A stretch of 64,000 nucleotides of DNA, taken from NCBI GenBank assembly GCA_002110485.1, contig MOWL01000003.1, positions 744,001 to 808,000 on the forward strand, in the 5' to 3' direction. Made by a program: the position numbers and the translations under genes. Of the stretch, positions 22,966-36,709 are shown in pieces (position 1 is the stretch's first letter; each line of letters starts with the position of its first letter). Source of the DNA: Emergomyces orientalis. Taxonomy: Eukaryota; Ascomycota; Eurotiomycetes; Onygenales; Ajellomycetaceae. Under the pieces are notes generated by a model. It made no database searches. It had not been told where the DNA came from and saw nothing but the letters and a program-made list of their open reading frames with translations.

Positions 22966-25900
22966 ATGGCCTACGATAGACAGGCGACCCAGCAGAGTGT
23001 AAATTCTCTGCTGGCAAAACTGACCGATCCTGACCCGGATATCCGCTACATGTCCCTTAACGACCTGTTGACCACTCTCGAACAAGCCAACTCCGCCTAC
23101 CTGTCTCAGGATGTTCAATCATGTTCAAGACTGGTGGAGGGTCTGCTGAAAGCCCTCGAGGACCAACATGGCGAAGTACAAAACCAAGCCTTGAAATGGT
23201 ACGTTTAATAGAACTAGAAATAATGAATCAAAATGAAAATCTGGCATATGCTATTTTCTTTTTGGAATACGGCTTTCGTGACTAAAACAATAATTCTTCT
23301 TTTCTCATCTCGCCCACAGTCTAAAGCCGCTTGTTACTCGCCTTCCTCCGGAAATAGTAACCCCCCTAATCGATAAACTCACTTACATGACGGCCTCTCA
23401 GACCATTGATACCTCCGTACCCAATACCGCACTTAGAATTATCTTGACAGCTTTGCCTCGTCCGGACCCCGGCGCCCCTCCTTCTCGAGAATCCCAGGCT
23501 GGATATATGGCGGTATCCAAGGTTCTGATTCCAAGGCTAGTAGGTGAAACCGCGGCAGCTAAGGGGCAATCTACAGTGAAAGGAATGTTGGTAAATGATC
23601 CAGAAAAGGGATACAGCAGCGAGGCCCTCGATGTGTTGATCGAAGTTGTGAGGAACTTTGGCCCAATGCTAAACGAGGGAGAGCTGGCTTCTCTGGAAGA
23701 GACAGTGATGGCTATTGTTGAAAACGATAATGCGGGAACGGTAGTAATAAAACGGGCGTTGACAGCCATCTCGGCTCTCCTGGCACACTTCTCCGACGCG
23801 CAGCTCAGCAAGTTCGTTTCGGTGCTGATTGAAAGTTTCCGATCATCACACCTCACAGCCACCCATCGCCGTCATCTCATTGGGACAATAGCGGCATTGG
23901 CTAGGTCCATCCCTGCCAAATTCGGCCCTTATTTGAAGACCTTGGCCCCCTTTGTGCTTTCAGCTGTCAGCGAACAAGAACTAGGTGAAATGCAAGACGA
24001 TGACTCCGATACAGGAGAACATGACCCAGAAGAGGATGAATTACGTGAAACAGCATTGGTGACGCTGGAGACTTTACTTGGATCTTGTAGCAATGAAATG
24101 CAGCCTTATCTTGGCGATGCGATAAATGCGGCGTTGCGGTACCTCAAGTACGATCCCAATGTAGCTGAAGTCGAAGATGAGGAAATGGGTGGAACGCAGG
24201 ATGAGGGCAGTGAGGATGGTGCAACTGAGGAACCTGATGACGACAATGATGCGTTTGATGACTTTGAAGAGGAAGAGGGATACAGTGACATAGATGATAT
24301 GAGCTGGAAAGTCCGTCGATGCGCTGCCAAGGTTTTATACACGATCATCTCAATTCAGGCGAATAATGCTAAGGTCCTGGAAGATGACCCTATATATCAG
24401 CGAATCGCACCCGCTCTGCTCGCGAGGTTCACTAGGGAAAGGGAAGAATCCGTTAAACTTGAAGTCGTCGCTAGCATGACGTGTGTAGTGAGGAAAACTG
24501 GCGAGATATCAGCGGCGGTTAATCCTGACCTCCTCTTTTCCGACGCGTTTGGAAAAGGAAGAACTTCAAGAAAGAGAAGAAGACAGGATAGTGATGCCAC
24601 GCTGTTTGATTTGGAGTCGGAAGTCGCATCTTCGTCTGCCATGAGCTCCCCAATTACCGTCCCTTCAACACCAAATGTGGGCCCTCAGGCAGAAATTGCA
24701 AAGTTGACTCCTAGTATCATTCAAAATATCGTCAGGTTATGGAAACGAGCGTCTATACCACTGAAGCAGGCGGCGATTTCACTCCTGAAAAGTCTAGCTC
24801 TTGTTCGATTCGGTGGACTTGCCGATTTCCTCCAGCAGATTGAAGACCCAATCGCAGACGCCTTGAAGACCTCTGCACTGTCAGGAGGCTTTTCTGTCTC
24901 TGCTGGTACCACTTCTGTCAACGCTGGCAGCTTGCAAATAGAAACCCTTAGGCTCATAGCTGCAATATCGGAAACACATGCGTCCAATGCGCTCCTGCCG
25001 TTCCTCATTGCGCTAATCCCTGGAGTTGTCAGTTCCGTGAACGATAAGAACTACAGAGTTGCGAGTGAAGCTCTTGGTGCAGTTGAGCAAATTGAGAAGG
25101 CCTTGACACCACCCCGCGTATCTCCCACTGAACAAGACCTTGGATCGCAGCTGGAAAAGCTATTCGACATAATCGTTGATAGGATTGCTGATAACAGTTC
25201 CGATCTGGAAGTCCGTCAGCGAGCCATCCACGTCCTTGGAGTATTGCTGGGTCGCACTTCCGGAGCCCAAGGGGCCAAGTTTATCTCACCCGTTCAGCGG
25301 GCTGCGGGGTTGTCGCTGCTCGTTGATCGGCTGCGGAACGAAACAACAAGACTTGCAACGGCTCGGGCCATCGATGATATTGCTCTACTTGCCAATGGGC
25401 CCGACGATGTCACAACCCCTTGGGTGCGTGATGTAACATTGGAACTTGGAACCCAGCTTCGTAAATCCGACCGCGCGTTACGGGGCTCTTGTTTAGAGGC
25501 GCTTAAAAGTCTTGCAATCAACCCACATACTCGCGCACTTTATGACCAAAAGACAATACAGGAGCTGACCGGCTTACTTCTGCCTTTACTCAACACTGAA
25601 GATCTACACCTCCTTACCCCAACTCTCATTATTCTCGGCAAGTTAGTCCCCAGTAATGCGCAGCAGCTTATTAACAGCAGAATCGTGGCAGCCTTGTGCT
25701 CTGTTGTCCAGGCGCCTCTGGTGGGAACGGTTTTAAAGGCGTATTTGCTTTTAATTCGAGTGATTGGGGAACAGGGAGCAGGGACTCCCCTTATGCAGGC
25801 ATTTTTACGGGATGTCGGTGTCAATGGAGACCCTGCTGTTGTCGGAAGAGCCATCGGAACACTGCTTGTATATGGTGGTCCAAAGATTGGGGTCAAGATG

Positions 25901-27244
25901 GAAGACTTCCTGAGAGAGCTTCAAACAGCACAAGACGCTCAACGAAAATGTCTTGCCCTTGCTGTCCTAGGAGAAGTCGGCCTTCGTATGGGGTCTGCTT
26001 GCCCTTTGACTCCGGAAACCTTTATCTCGAATTTCAATTCCAAATCTGATAAAGTACGATTGTCCGCGGCCATTGCTCTAGGAAATGCTGGCGCGAGTGA
26101 TATTAAAACGTATCTTCCAGTAATTTTAGAGGGGTTAGAGAAGTCCACGTCGTCAAAATATCTCCTTCTCCATTCTCTGAAAGAAATCTTGCAGCACCCT
26201 GAAAGTGTTCGGCCTGATGTCGCACCATTTGCCACGCGCCTTTGGCAAAGACTGCTCACGGCTTCTGATGATGAGGATAACCGCGCAGTAGGCGCGGAGT
26301 GTATTGGGAGATTGGCTCTCATTGACCCGACCTCCTATATCCCCTTACTTCAGGTAAAGTGACCAACTCCAGCACAGTTGATACTCACGATTGTTACTGA
26401 CCAAACGCTCGTCACAGGAATATCTCTCAAATAACAACCCTGCTGTCAGGGGCACGGTCATATCAGCTTTCCGGTACACGCTTGCCGATTCTAGCGATTC
26501 CTACAACGATATCTTGCGCCCACTTATCATTCCAGTGTTGGTCACGATGCTGAATGACACGGATCTGGGAAATCATCGTCTAGCCCTAACCACTGTGAAT
26601 TCCGCCATCCACAACAAGACAAACCTCATCGTTCCACATCTCAACAAAATTTTACCAGCTGTTATCAATGATACTCGAATCAACCCGGCCCTTGTCAGGG
26701 AAGTTCAAATGGGTCCATTCAGACACAAAGTCGATGATGGCCTAGAAGTCCGTAAGGTTAGAAATCCCAAACCCAACAATATCTATGCCAATTATCCCAC
26801 TAACAACCCAAAACTGCACAAAAACAGAGCGCCTATGAAACCCTCTACGCCTGTCTAGAGGTAGCCTTCGGCACCATAAACGTCTCTGAAATCTTCGACC
26901 GAATCATCGCCGGCATCGCGGACGAACAGGACATTCGCACCATATCCAACCTAATGATCTCCAAACTAATCACTCTCGCACCCGATGAGTCTCGAGCCCA
27001 CCTCGACGCCCTCAGCGCACCATTGCGCATGGTCCTATCGACTAAACCCAAAGAAAACGCCGTTAAGCAAGAACTTGAGAAGGCGCAGGGGGCATCGTTG
27101 GGTGTTTTGAAGATTACGCGGGAGTTACAAAAAGCGTTCCCGACAGCGGAAGCATCTGGGGATCATCACGCGTGGAAGTCGTATGTGGAGTGGATGGGGA
27201 AGGATTTTGCGCCGTTGATTAGGTCGTTGGCGAATGATGTGTAG
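22966..27244 (+). CDS. CAND1/TIP120, cullin-associated NEDD8-dissociated protein, 1340 aa
   Basis: Exchange factor for cullin-RING ubiquitin ligases: it binds un-neddylated cullin-Rbx1 and swaps substrate receptors. Exons 22966-23198, 23320-26353, 26418-26756 and 26828-27244, all in phase. HEAT repeats run through the whole protein. An acidic insert (about residues 280-400, with EEPDDDNDAFDDFEEEEG) precedes SWKVRRCAAKVLY, as in fungal orthologues. The C-terminal TIP120 domain is recognisable (HRLALTTVNSAIHNK, HLNKILPAVI, REVQMGPFRHKVDDGLEVRK). Length is close to that of animal and plant CAND1 (about 1230) plus insertions. In Aspergillus nidulans the protein is split into two genes; here it is one continuous gene. 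Confidence 0.94.
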
Positions 27245-30200
27245 GCTGGTTAGGTCGGGGTTTTGATCCCTGTGTCGCGGTGCATTGTCGTTATTTATTT
27301 AGGGGGGGTTTCTTTTTTAATTCATGAGAGCCGGGAGGGGGGCGACTGCTTGCTGAAAGGAGACGAATGAGGATGGCTTCATGATGGGTTGGAAGTCTTT
27401 TTCTTTTCCCCCTCCGTTTCTTCTTTTTCTTGCCACTTTTCGCCTTTGAGAGATGGATAAATATACACGAAATGAACAGAAAAATGAGGATATGCATATA
27501 ATGAATGAACTGTTTACTGTCTATGATTGCTTTTGCTTTATTTTTTAATTTATTTCAAATCTATCGACTCATAGTTTCAATTCCGAGGACTACAAAGCTC
27601 GTAATGAATGCATAGATATCAGCGCAGACACCGAATCCAGATTCTTTCTAAAGATAGCCACCTATCAACGTGTCCCATCAGTAAAATAAATAAGTAAATC
27701 TTAAACAATTCACAATCTGATATCCAGAGAAAACTACCAATGTTCTTCAACAAGAACAGATTGGGGGGGCGGCGACGGGGTGAAAACCATTACATACGTA
27801 ATGCCTCTCATCTCGCTGAACCACTTGAATTGAACAAAGGAAATGGGTCATGGTAAAATAAAATAAAAAGCAATCAGAATAGCAAAAAATAAGTCTACTT
27901 TCTGGACCAAGCGAATCAAATGGATCAAGGGGCAGACTGCTGCCGCGCCCCCGTGGATCGTTGCTCGATATTGCAACTAAAAATAGCAACCCCTCTTGGG
28001 AACCGATCGTCTTCTCTACAGCGGGCGTTTAATAAAAATCTGGCCCCCAACAAACGATCAAGGGCGCCTACCACACCATCACTGTTCTGCCCAATAAAAT
28101 TATTATATGCACGTGTGTAGTACAGATGCAGAAATTATCTCGGGGGTGGAAATGCGATTGGGTGAATGTTTCCGCAAACTGTCTTGAGATCTATTTCTTT
28201 TTCTTTGGTTTTGAATAAGAGATCCGCTTTGAATCTATGGTGAAGGTGCGAGCTGGGTGTGTTTCTGAGGAATCCAGCCAGAATTCCCGATATTCACCGG
28301 TGGTAGGTACAGTATATGCGAGTGGGATATAAATGCATGCAGCGCATACACAGTTCACTTCGGCGTTTGACATGGTAAAGATATGGATGAAGGCCGCTAT
28401 CAAGATAGATATTTCGAGAGTATGTGTGGGAGGCAACAAAGATGATTAATACTCTAATTATGTGTAGGGCAATTACAGTTATTAATTTGAATCAAAAGTT
28501 GGATAGTTCTGGCCAATTTCAGACTCGTCTTAAAACCGTATTGTGTTTCGAAGCATGACCCGGGACGAGGCACCACACCCCGGCCGCTGCGAGGGTGTAA
28601 CGCCGCAATTATGCCCATGAGCCATGAAAGCCTTTAAGGATCGATACTTCCGACCCAATAGTTTCAATTCGATATTGTATGGAGTTAACCATGAAAATCT
28701 CACCCTTCTGTTCTGCAGTAAGGTTATCCGCTAACCGAGTGACTTGCTTCATTGTTTAGCTGTGTATGTGACGCAATAACGGCGAGTCCGTATGTTGGCG
28801 GGCAGTTGGTGTGGGCAGGACTGTCATGGGTACATATTAATCCTGTACAAAAATGTGAAGAAACACGTTAGTTCTGCCTCATCACGAAAACCCGCTCAGA
28901 GGTCAGGCACGAATTATCAAATCATCGTTCGAGGGAGATTGCTCGATTCATCGTCCTCATCCTGTTCTATCTCTTTGTAGAACATCCCTCCGCCGCTCCC
29001 CTCATCCTGATCGGTCAGGTTTTGCCCCCTTGTTTAATTCTGCACTCCAATTCTATTGATGCTTCTCTTGAGGTTTGGGCCCCAGGCAAGGAGGGGTTTA
29101 ATCAGATATGACAAGATAAGTGATAAACATACAATTGCCACCACGGATGCTCCTCTAGTCAGTTTCTGGTGAAGATCAAGGCGCCAAGTCTCAAAACATT
29201 GACCCATTTATGTTGGTAAAATGCAGGATATTTCGGCATGCGCGCCGTCGGCCCCATGGTTCCTTGATGGTGATCAATTTAATATTCGCCGCTTGGTAGG
29301 CGGCGGCTAACAATACAACATCCAGAAGTTTTTTTTGCTGAAGTAACTGGGTCCTGGAAAACCCTGTAAAAATCCTCGAAACATGCTGGGCATATGGCGC
29401 GTTTTGTAGACCTTTTGAGCGAATCACAGCCCGTGACAGTGCGTCAGAATAGCCAGGCGACCATTCTGCCGCTCCAGATGGAAGAGGTTTGCTGAAACCT
29501 TAGATAATGATGGGGAATATGTATGTTCTTAAGTTGAGAAGCTGAGTATGTGGAATCCTGAGAAAATATTGTAAAGTGTGCTCGGTGATTGCGGCCTCTA
29601 GTGATGGAACAGGTTAATGCGGAGGAGATATGTGGCAGCAGCGTGCCACTGACACCATGCTGCACATTTATTTACTAGCCACACACGGTATCTGTACAAA
29701 ATGCCCAGGCGGGCTTCGCAGCACCCTCTCCCAATTTATGAGGCACAGGAACTTCGTAGCATCCTAACTGGACGTACCGAACTATGCATGGGAAAAGGAG
29801 AACTAACAACAGCGGTTAGCTGGCTGAGATGTTACCGTTTTTGCTGTGACTGCTGCGACCACAAGTGGCCTCCCCGGAAACGTCAGCAGATGGCTTGCAG
29901 GCGGCGATTCGTCAAGGGGCCTTCTCAGGAATCTCCAAGAGGCTGGGGTGCTTGCTACTCAGCAGTGATGTGATGGGTTCCTTAGGCGGCTGGGCGAGAA
30001 CGCCGTCCAGAGCCTGGGGTCCCTTGTCTAAAAGGCTCGTCCATGCAGCAAGATGGCGCCCTAATCAATCAAGCCATTGTTGCGAGGTGAGGGCAACCAG
30101 AAGCCATATGGAGCGAAGAAAACGAGCAGGAAGGATAGTTAAGCTTGATAACCCTTCTCTTTTAACCTTCCAACAGCGCCCCCAACTGTTTGAGACATCG

Positions 30201-30732
30201 AGTCTTTTTGATATCTCTGTTTCTTGTTGTTCCCTCGTGTTTTGGCTGTCGTGCACTACTATTTAGCCCCATCATAGTCCAGCGATCAGACACAGCCTCA
30301 TTCCGCTGCAGAAGGTTGTTGATCCTTGCCAGGCCTTCTAGCAGCTCCGTAGAGATAAAAACCATCAACAAATTTCGAGGCTGAAGTGGAGGTTTATTTG
30401 AGCTTCTGCTTTGCTTTTCGTTCAACTCTTGACCAGCCAGTCGACCATCCGCAATTACCTCAGGGTTGTAGATATCGAGGCCTGAGTATGTATATAACCA
30501 CTGTTCCACCTTTGTATCATGAAGCGCTGACAGTGCCTGCTCCTGCAACCACCAGAGGCTGACCTCGTCCAGCTACTGATCGTTGGCTGCCAGTATACTT
30601 CCTGGGGCACCCCCAGTGAAACAACGAGTTCAGCGAACACCACGGAGCCCCTCTGCTTCCAGGTGTAGCTGGTGAACATACTCTTGTTCTTTTGTGGTTT
30701 ATTGTTTTGCTTGGGAAACAGCGCTGTACAGC
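27245..30732. other. long intergenic region, no gene supported
   Basis: 3.5 kb between CAND1 and the PLAC8 gene. Several open frames of 60-130 codons occur (for example around 29,701-30,266 on + and 30,162-30,548 on -), but none has recognisable domains or consistent splice structure. The first part is 3' UTR and AT-rich; the section from about 29,700 to 30,700 has higher GC and may hide an upstream PLAC8 exon or an old repeat. I could not resolve it. Confidence 0.4.
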
Positions 30733-31984
30733 ATGAGGCCGCAAGTGCAGGTTCTTATTGCAGATAATAATTATGAGCGTCAGCACGCCCACAACAGGTA
30801 TTCATACCTAGATACACCAGCAGAATTCCATGCGCCGACATTTCCGCAACAAAACCAACCGCAGAGACATCCCTCGCTGCCTGTGAATGCGGCAGAGCAG
30901 CCGCCTCCGCCGCCACCTCTCGATCACTACGATCATACCCGCCCACTATCTTACATGCCGTCAATTATGCATCACGATGCGCCTGAGAAATCTGCGTCCT
31001 TGCACGCTCATACACAAAGTGCTCCACCATTATCAGAACATCCGGCACAGTTTGCTCCGTACGCAGATAATAATACGGAGAATACAACAAATTTTAATGC
31101 CCAACCCGACTCAAAAGTATCTCCGTTCCCTCAGCCTCCACCCAGCATTGCCATCTCACCTTCTCACGACCAGTTCGCAAACAAGCCCCTTTCAGCCGCG
31201 CAGGAACAAGAACGACGGGAAAAGGACCTCGCCATTGTGCCTGACAACAACCCTCTAGAATCGCATATTTCCTCCCCCACATACAGACCTCACTCCGTCA
31301 AACCAGCCTACAACAAAACCCCAATTACTATACCGGATAATCACCGTTTGAGCCATTTCCCTGGTCAAGTGGCACATCCAAATCAACGATTAAAAGGCGA
31401 TACATGGAATCATGGGCTGGCCGACTGTTCGGATATTGGCTCCTGCTGCTTGGGGTTCTTTTGCCCCTGTATTCTATACGGCCGAACACAGTACCGATTG
31501 AACAGAAAATCGGACCGGAAGGATCCGACGAATTTACTGGGTTATGAGACATGCAATGCGTCCTGCACGGCAATGGCTCTGCTATGTGGATGTCAATGTA
31601 TGTATTCCGCCCCACCTGTGCCCCTCCGGCGCAGTTACTCTGTTATCGAACGTGTCAATACCACTGCCCTCCTCCCCTTCCCCTCCCCCTCCCCCTCAAA
31701 TCCCCGCCATCCAATATTTCATTCCTTCCTCATACCGAAGCCATAGAACTAAAAAGAAACACCAAACAGGGCTATTGGCAACAATTCAACATTCCCGCAC
31801 TCGTCGTGCATATGGAATACCCGGCAGCATTCCATCAGACTGCGTTCGAGCGACATGTTGCACATGCTGCACACTCATCCAAGACGAGAGAGAGATCAAG
31901 GCTAGAGAAGAAGGTTCCCGACAGACCGTTTCAACACCATACCTTGCACCTAGCCATATGTCCTTCAGTCCCCCACCGCGGTGA
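30733..31984 (+). CDS. PLAC8-family cysteine-rich protein with proline-rich N-terminus, about 359 aa
   Basis: Exons 30733-31597 and 31770-31984 in phase. The N-terminal 220 residues are low-complexity and rich in P, Q, H and S (including a run of eight prolines). The C-terminal 130 residues form the PLAC8 domain: GLADCSDIGSCCLGFFCPCILYGRTQYRL and, after the intron, DCVRATCCTCCTLIQDEREIKAREE, the conserved CCxxCxxxQ-E-like end. Fungal and plant relatives (FCR/FW2.2-like) sit at the plasma membrane and affect metal or calcium handling or organ size; the role here is unknown. The start is uncertain: an acceptor-like ttcttattgcag ends at 30763, so a different upstream first exon is possible. Confidence 0.75.
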
Positions 31985-33954
31985 TAAATTTCGTCGCCGT
32001 CGTCGCCGTCGTCGCCGTGAAACGTTGGAATTGATTTACTTTGAATTACTTTTACCAAATAAGTACCACCTGAAATCACGATATTTCCCTTTTTTTCTTT
32101 TCTTTTTGGTTATCCAAGCCCGCAATGCCAGCATATCATATGGAAACAAAAATGGTAATATACCAGCCAACTGCTTTACTACCATTTATTCCGACCACCT
32201 GAGATTTTATACTACGGAACATCATCCGGCACACATATTATTTTTATTTTTATTTTTATTTTTAGATATTTGGGCCATTTAAATCACTACTACAATACCC
32301 ACCCCATATGATCGGACGAAACGCAACCTGAATTTATTAGGCGCAATCAGATACCCTCTTATTCCAGTTTGGAGCCAATGCATGAACATGTCAACAAGTT
32401 ATTCTTGTCTCCTTTTCTTCTTTGTTTAATCATTTATTTGTTCCTTTTGTCTCTGTATGTATAAGATTTAACTTTGGGTTGGGCCGAATGCTAACCACGG
32501 ATCCATTCTAAGACTGAAGAAATATCAATTTTATTTTAATTCACTTTTAACATTCGTCATTTCGTTTACATTTATATATTCACCTTTACAGTGATCGACT
32601 TTGTCTCTTTTTTTGCCCTTGCTATAATGCTTTAACGGAATATGGTCTGTCAGCCCATTTTGACATGAGGTGGAGCTAAGCTTTTGTACCCATTGCGTAT
32701 TTCATGGATGGAGACGGCGGAAAGCAATATTAATACTACTAATCCCTTTTATTGTACGTAAGGATTGGGAAACAAAAGATGTTAATTCTATTTCTTTGCC
32801 TGATTTGGCATTGATGCATGAATGGTCGCTGGTTTCTTCCCCCGTTACTCTGTTACTAACTAAAGATGCTGGTTTTCTGCCTCTTCATCATCATCATCTT
32901 CTTCTTCTATTTCTTCTTCCTAATTACATGGGAAAATATGTATACTAGTCATGTCTATTCATATATTCTGGATATCATCATCTGCCATCAAACTCGTACC
33001 AATCAAACTCTAATTTATCTCAAAAGTCTTGGCATCATCTCTTGGCATTATAAGCTTTTCGAACCTTAATTGACAATGTGGGCCTGCTGACTAAGTGATT
33101 TAAAGTGATTTTATTGGCTGAAATCACAATCTACCTGAGGCTCCATACCCAACTTGGCAATTCTTGGCGAATTGGCAATGTGACTAAGCGCCAGGAGCGG
33201 CAGGATCCACAAACGCCTATTCGGGACTAGAACAGCGACATCGATACTTCAATTTCCTTACTCGCGCCCACTACCTATCTGAACAACCCCTCTTGCTGCC
33301 CACCAAAGAGCCCTTGAGACATACAGAGAGAGAATGCTGTGGATAGAATAAAGTTAGAAGGGATAACACGCACCTGCTACGATCCACGGAGACACTAAAT
33401 TTGGTGTTGCAGAATTCACCTCCCTCCTGTCTTTTCTTTTTTTCTCTCTCACGCCTTTGGTTCATGGCCAAGCCAGAGGCCAACCGGATTGTTTCGTTTC
33501 GACTAACCGCGATAGTTTCACTACCTGAGACGCTCATTTCTAGTGGTCGTGCAGGTATCGCTTGATCTTTCTTTGCTCCTTCTAGCGGTTGGAACCCCAA
33601 GTCGCACCTGTGTTCCCCGGGTAGGCACAGAGGCACACCGAACAAACAAGGTCGTGGACGGTTGGTCGTCAATTTAAACCCCTTCCTAATCCGCCCCAAC
33701 GGCATTAGAATCAAAGCCGGGCCGAACGATCATTTTCCACCCTCATTGACATACGAGATACTTGGTTGAGACAGGAAATCGGAAATATACCAGTGTGTTG
33801 GACGGGATTGAAGGGAATATAAAACGCGGGATACCGATAAACTACCCGCTTGCCACCAGCTATCGTCTGATCTACTGTTTGCACCAAAGAAAAACTTACC
33901 GGATGTGTGGATGGCACTCGAGCACAACGCCGCGGATTGCGGGCACTGGACGTT
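31985..33954. other. intergenic, upstream of palH
   Basis: About 2 kb. It starts with a (CGT/CGC)n-like tract (about 31,990-32,020) and an (ATTTT)n tract (about 32,238-32,264), then AT-rich sequence. The segment 33,028-33,195 holds a cluster of GCCARG hexamers (reported separately). No gene supported; open frames here lack structure. Confidence 0.5.
33028..33195. promoter_or_regulatory. cluster of PacC-like hexamers (GCCARG) upstream of palH
   Basis: CTTGGC (the reverse of GCCAAG) occurs at 33028-33033, 33041-33046, 33153-33158 and 33163-33168, and GCCAGG at 33190-33195; one more GCCAAG lies at 33467-33472. PacC, the transcription factor activated by the pathway that PalH starts, binds GCCARG. 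The chance density is about one per kilobase, so five in 168 bp is unusual. The distance to the palH ATG is 760-930 bp. Confidence 0.4.
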
Positions 33955-36709
33955 ATGAGTTTTATAGGGTGGTTGTTGACTCGCAATGAGTCCGACCGCT
34001 CTCACCCGGTTTGCCCTGCTGCCACATTAGGCAAAGGAGGTAGGTAAAAAATGAGAGTTGATTAATCTTCCCTATTTACCAACTTAGAGGGATGTTACTT
34101 TTTGTATTGATTCTCATGAACTTTTCTTGTATTTTTTAGGGACCATCATCATCAACGACACGTACGTTATTACCTTAGCAGAAAACGCTATCTTCAAACC
34201 GGCATGCACGAGTGTTCCAATTATCAACTTCGACAATCCAACCTCAATTGCCAACATAGATGAGCCTTTCTACGCCTCGACCTCTCCGCAGATGTACGCC
34301 ATCGCTGCTGCCACCGTTATAAGTTACCTCCTTGTCATCATCCTATTCATAACCCCGCGCACATTCTTCATTGGCGGTCGTGGTGGTGGGAGCTTCCTGG
34401 GCCGGCGCGGGCGGTTAAGTGGCTCGTATGGAAGCTCGTCTATAATCGGGGTTGGTGGCCGTCCGTGGCTACAGAAAGTCGCTGCCCTCACCACTGCAAT
34501 ATCCCTCAGTATTGCGACGGCGGACTCCTTCCGTGTTGCCAAACACCAATATGACCGTGGGTATATGGACTCGAGCGCATTAACAGCTGAAGTTATCGGC
34601 GGTGTTGAGATTCGTATCGTCCGCGTTATTTCGAGCACTTTTCTTTGGCTGGCCCAGGTCCAAACTTTGATTCGCTTGTTTCCACGCCATAAGGAGAAAG
34701 TAATCATTAAATGGACGGGTTTTGCATTAATCGTGCTGGATGTAATATTCAGCATTCTTAACAGCTTCATTAACCAGACGCCTAATACAAGTCGACCGAG
34801 GAATATTGTTGAAGCAATACCGGCTCTCAATTACCTGTTTGATTTATCGCTGAGTTTGTTATATGCCGCCTGGGTCATTTTTTATGGCCTCTCGAAACAT
34901 CGTTTTGCCTTCTTCCATCCCAAGATGCGCAATATTTGCCTGGTGGCTCTACTATCCCTCGTTTCAGTTGTTATACCTATTGTTTTTTTCGTGTTGGATC
35001 TTTCGAAACCTAACGTTGCCGGCTGGGGTGAGTATATTCGCTGGGTTGGAGCAGCAGCAGCGAGTGTGGTAGTCTGGGAGTGGGTCGAACGAATAGAGGC
35101 GCTGGAAAGAGATGAAAGGAAAGATGGGATTCTAGGACGAGAGATCTTTGATGGCGACGAAATGCTAGAGGTTACTCCGTCGCAAGAGGTCGATTGGCCT
35201 GGTCCACATAACGATAAATATGATGGCGGAGGTGGTGCAGGTTCCGGTTCAGGCTGGGGAGGCGTCATTGGTGGTCTAACACATCGACCGCTGAGGACGC
35301 GAGTCACATTCCAGAGCCGCCTACCTCAAGCCCAGCGAAGGACCGGGCAGACAGGGACCACGACAACTACAGCACCAAACGGGCTCTCCGCTAGTGCTAG
35401 TGACGATGCCCATCCCACGCCTCCCCCAAATACCACAACCCCTATCAGTCGAACGGATACCGTTAGCGCTGCAAGTACAGTGTATCGGGTCCGCTACCAC
35501 TCCGTGGGCAGCCTCACCTCAGCAGGACTGAATTTTGCGCTAGATGAAGAAAGTTCAAAAGAGTTCCCGACCCCCGCTAACCCACCAGTCATTAATAGAG
35601 ATATCTACAATACTTCCCCGCCAATACCAGTAATGAACTCAGGGCTCGGCTGGATAGTGCTAAATAACCCGTTTAAGAAACGACGCGCCTCCCCGCCCAC
35701 GCAGGTAGCAACCGCCCAGGCGAAAGTGACGCTTGCTCCGCGACCAGGTTCCCGCACGGCTGCTACTACAAACGACGGTGGTGCGAATGACAAAGCGTGG
35801 AATTTGAAATCCAGGCTCGACGCAATCCTTACCTACCGCCCTTGGGACAAAAGTAAATTCTCACGCGAACAACAAGACCCGGAAGCACCCTTACCTGTCA
35901 CTGTTATCCCTGCACCAACGAGAGGTTCCCGAGGTCAGTCACCTGGTAGGTCCGAAGATGGAGCACAAGACACAAAAACCGAAGACCATCACGGTATGCG
36001 ACGAAGTAATTCTGACCTCCCGGTCATGGTGATCCCAGCACAATCGCGATCATCAAGGACTTGGTCGCGACCTACTGCGGAACCATCATCGCAGGTTGGC
36101 GATTTGGCCAGTGAGAGAAGAAACGAGCCATTCGACAGGTCGTCCATGGCAGATGGTGCCTCGCCTCGGCCCAGAACGACGACGGACACTCCCCAGCCTC
36201 GAGATTCTAACGAACGCGGTAGAATCGCCGCTACACTGGCATTCGAAAGGACATTATCATCGTCCGTTCCGGCAGATCGCGCTTCTCCCCATTTAACCTC
36301 TTCAGCACAGGGATATCGGTCGGATTCTTCAGCTCATGCTCACGACCGGGGTAGTGGGCTCGGGCGGCGGACTTTTTTCGGACCTGAAGTCCCCACCCTG
36401 AGAGAAGAGGACGCGATCATTCAGGTTGTCCGGGAGCTGGTGTCGTCTTCGTCGTCGCCTTCCGACGATGGTTCTGATTCTGATTCTACCTCTGAGTCTC
36501 CCTCTCAGCGTGCGCCTTCTGTTGCAATACCACCTGTGGATGGTGAAAACGATTCCCATACGACTGCTGCGAATGAGCCAGTACCCCCGCCGTCGTCGTC
36601 GTCTGCCACTCCCGCAACTCATCGTCGGCATATTTCCTTTTCGAATATTGGCCACGATCGAGACAGAGATCGAGATCCCAGCGATCCTGATCTTGAAGCA
36701 CAGCACTAA
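33955..36709 (+). CDS. palH: PalH/Rim21 ambient-pH sensor, 884 aa
   Basis: Plasma-membrane sensor that starts the alkaline-pH (Pal/Rim) cascade leading to PacC/Rim101 cleavage. Exon 1 (33955-34039) encodes a short start ending CPAATLGKGG; exon 2 (34140-36709) continues TIIINDTYVITL in phase, matching the conserved extracellular N-terminal part of PalH. Seven hydrophobic segments follow at roughly residues 80-99, 137-158, 187-205, 216-237, 252-276, 294-316 and 326-345, then WEWVERIEALERDE and a cytosolic tail of about 530 residues rich in S, T, P and D, the part that recruits the arrestin-like PalF in other fungi. The upstream ATG at 33955 was chosen because it is the only one giving a continuous frame into the conserved CxP...GG motif. 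Confidence 0.92.

Noticed and set aside
29865..30548. Overlapping open frames on both strands before the PLAC8 gene
   Set aside because: No recognisable motif, no splice pattern, and similar length on both strands, as expected by chance in GC-richer DNA.
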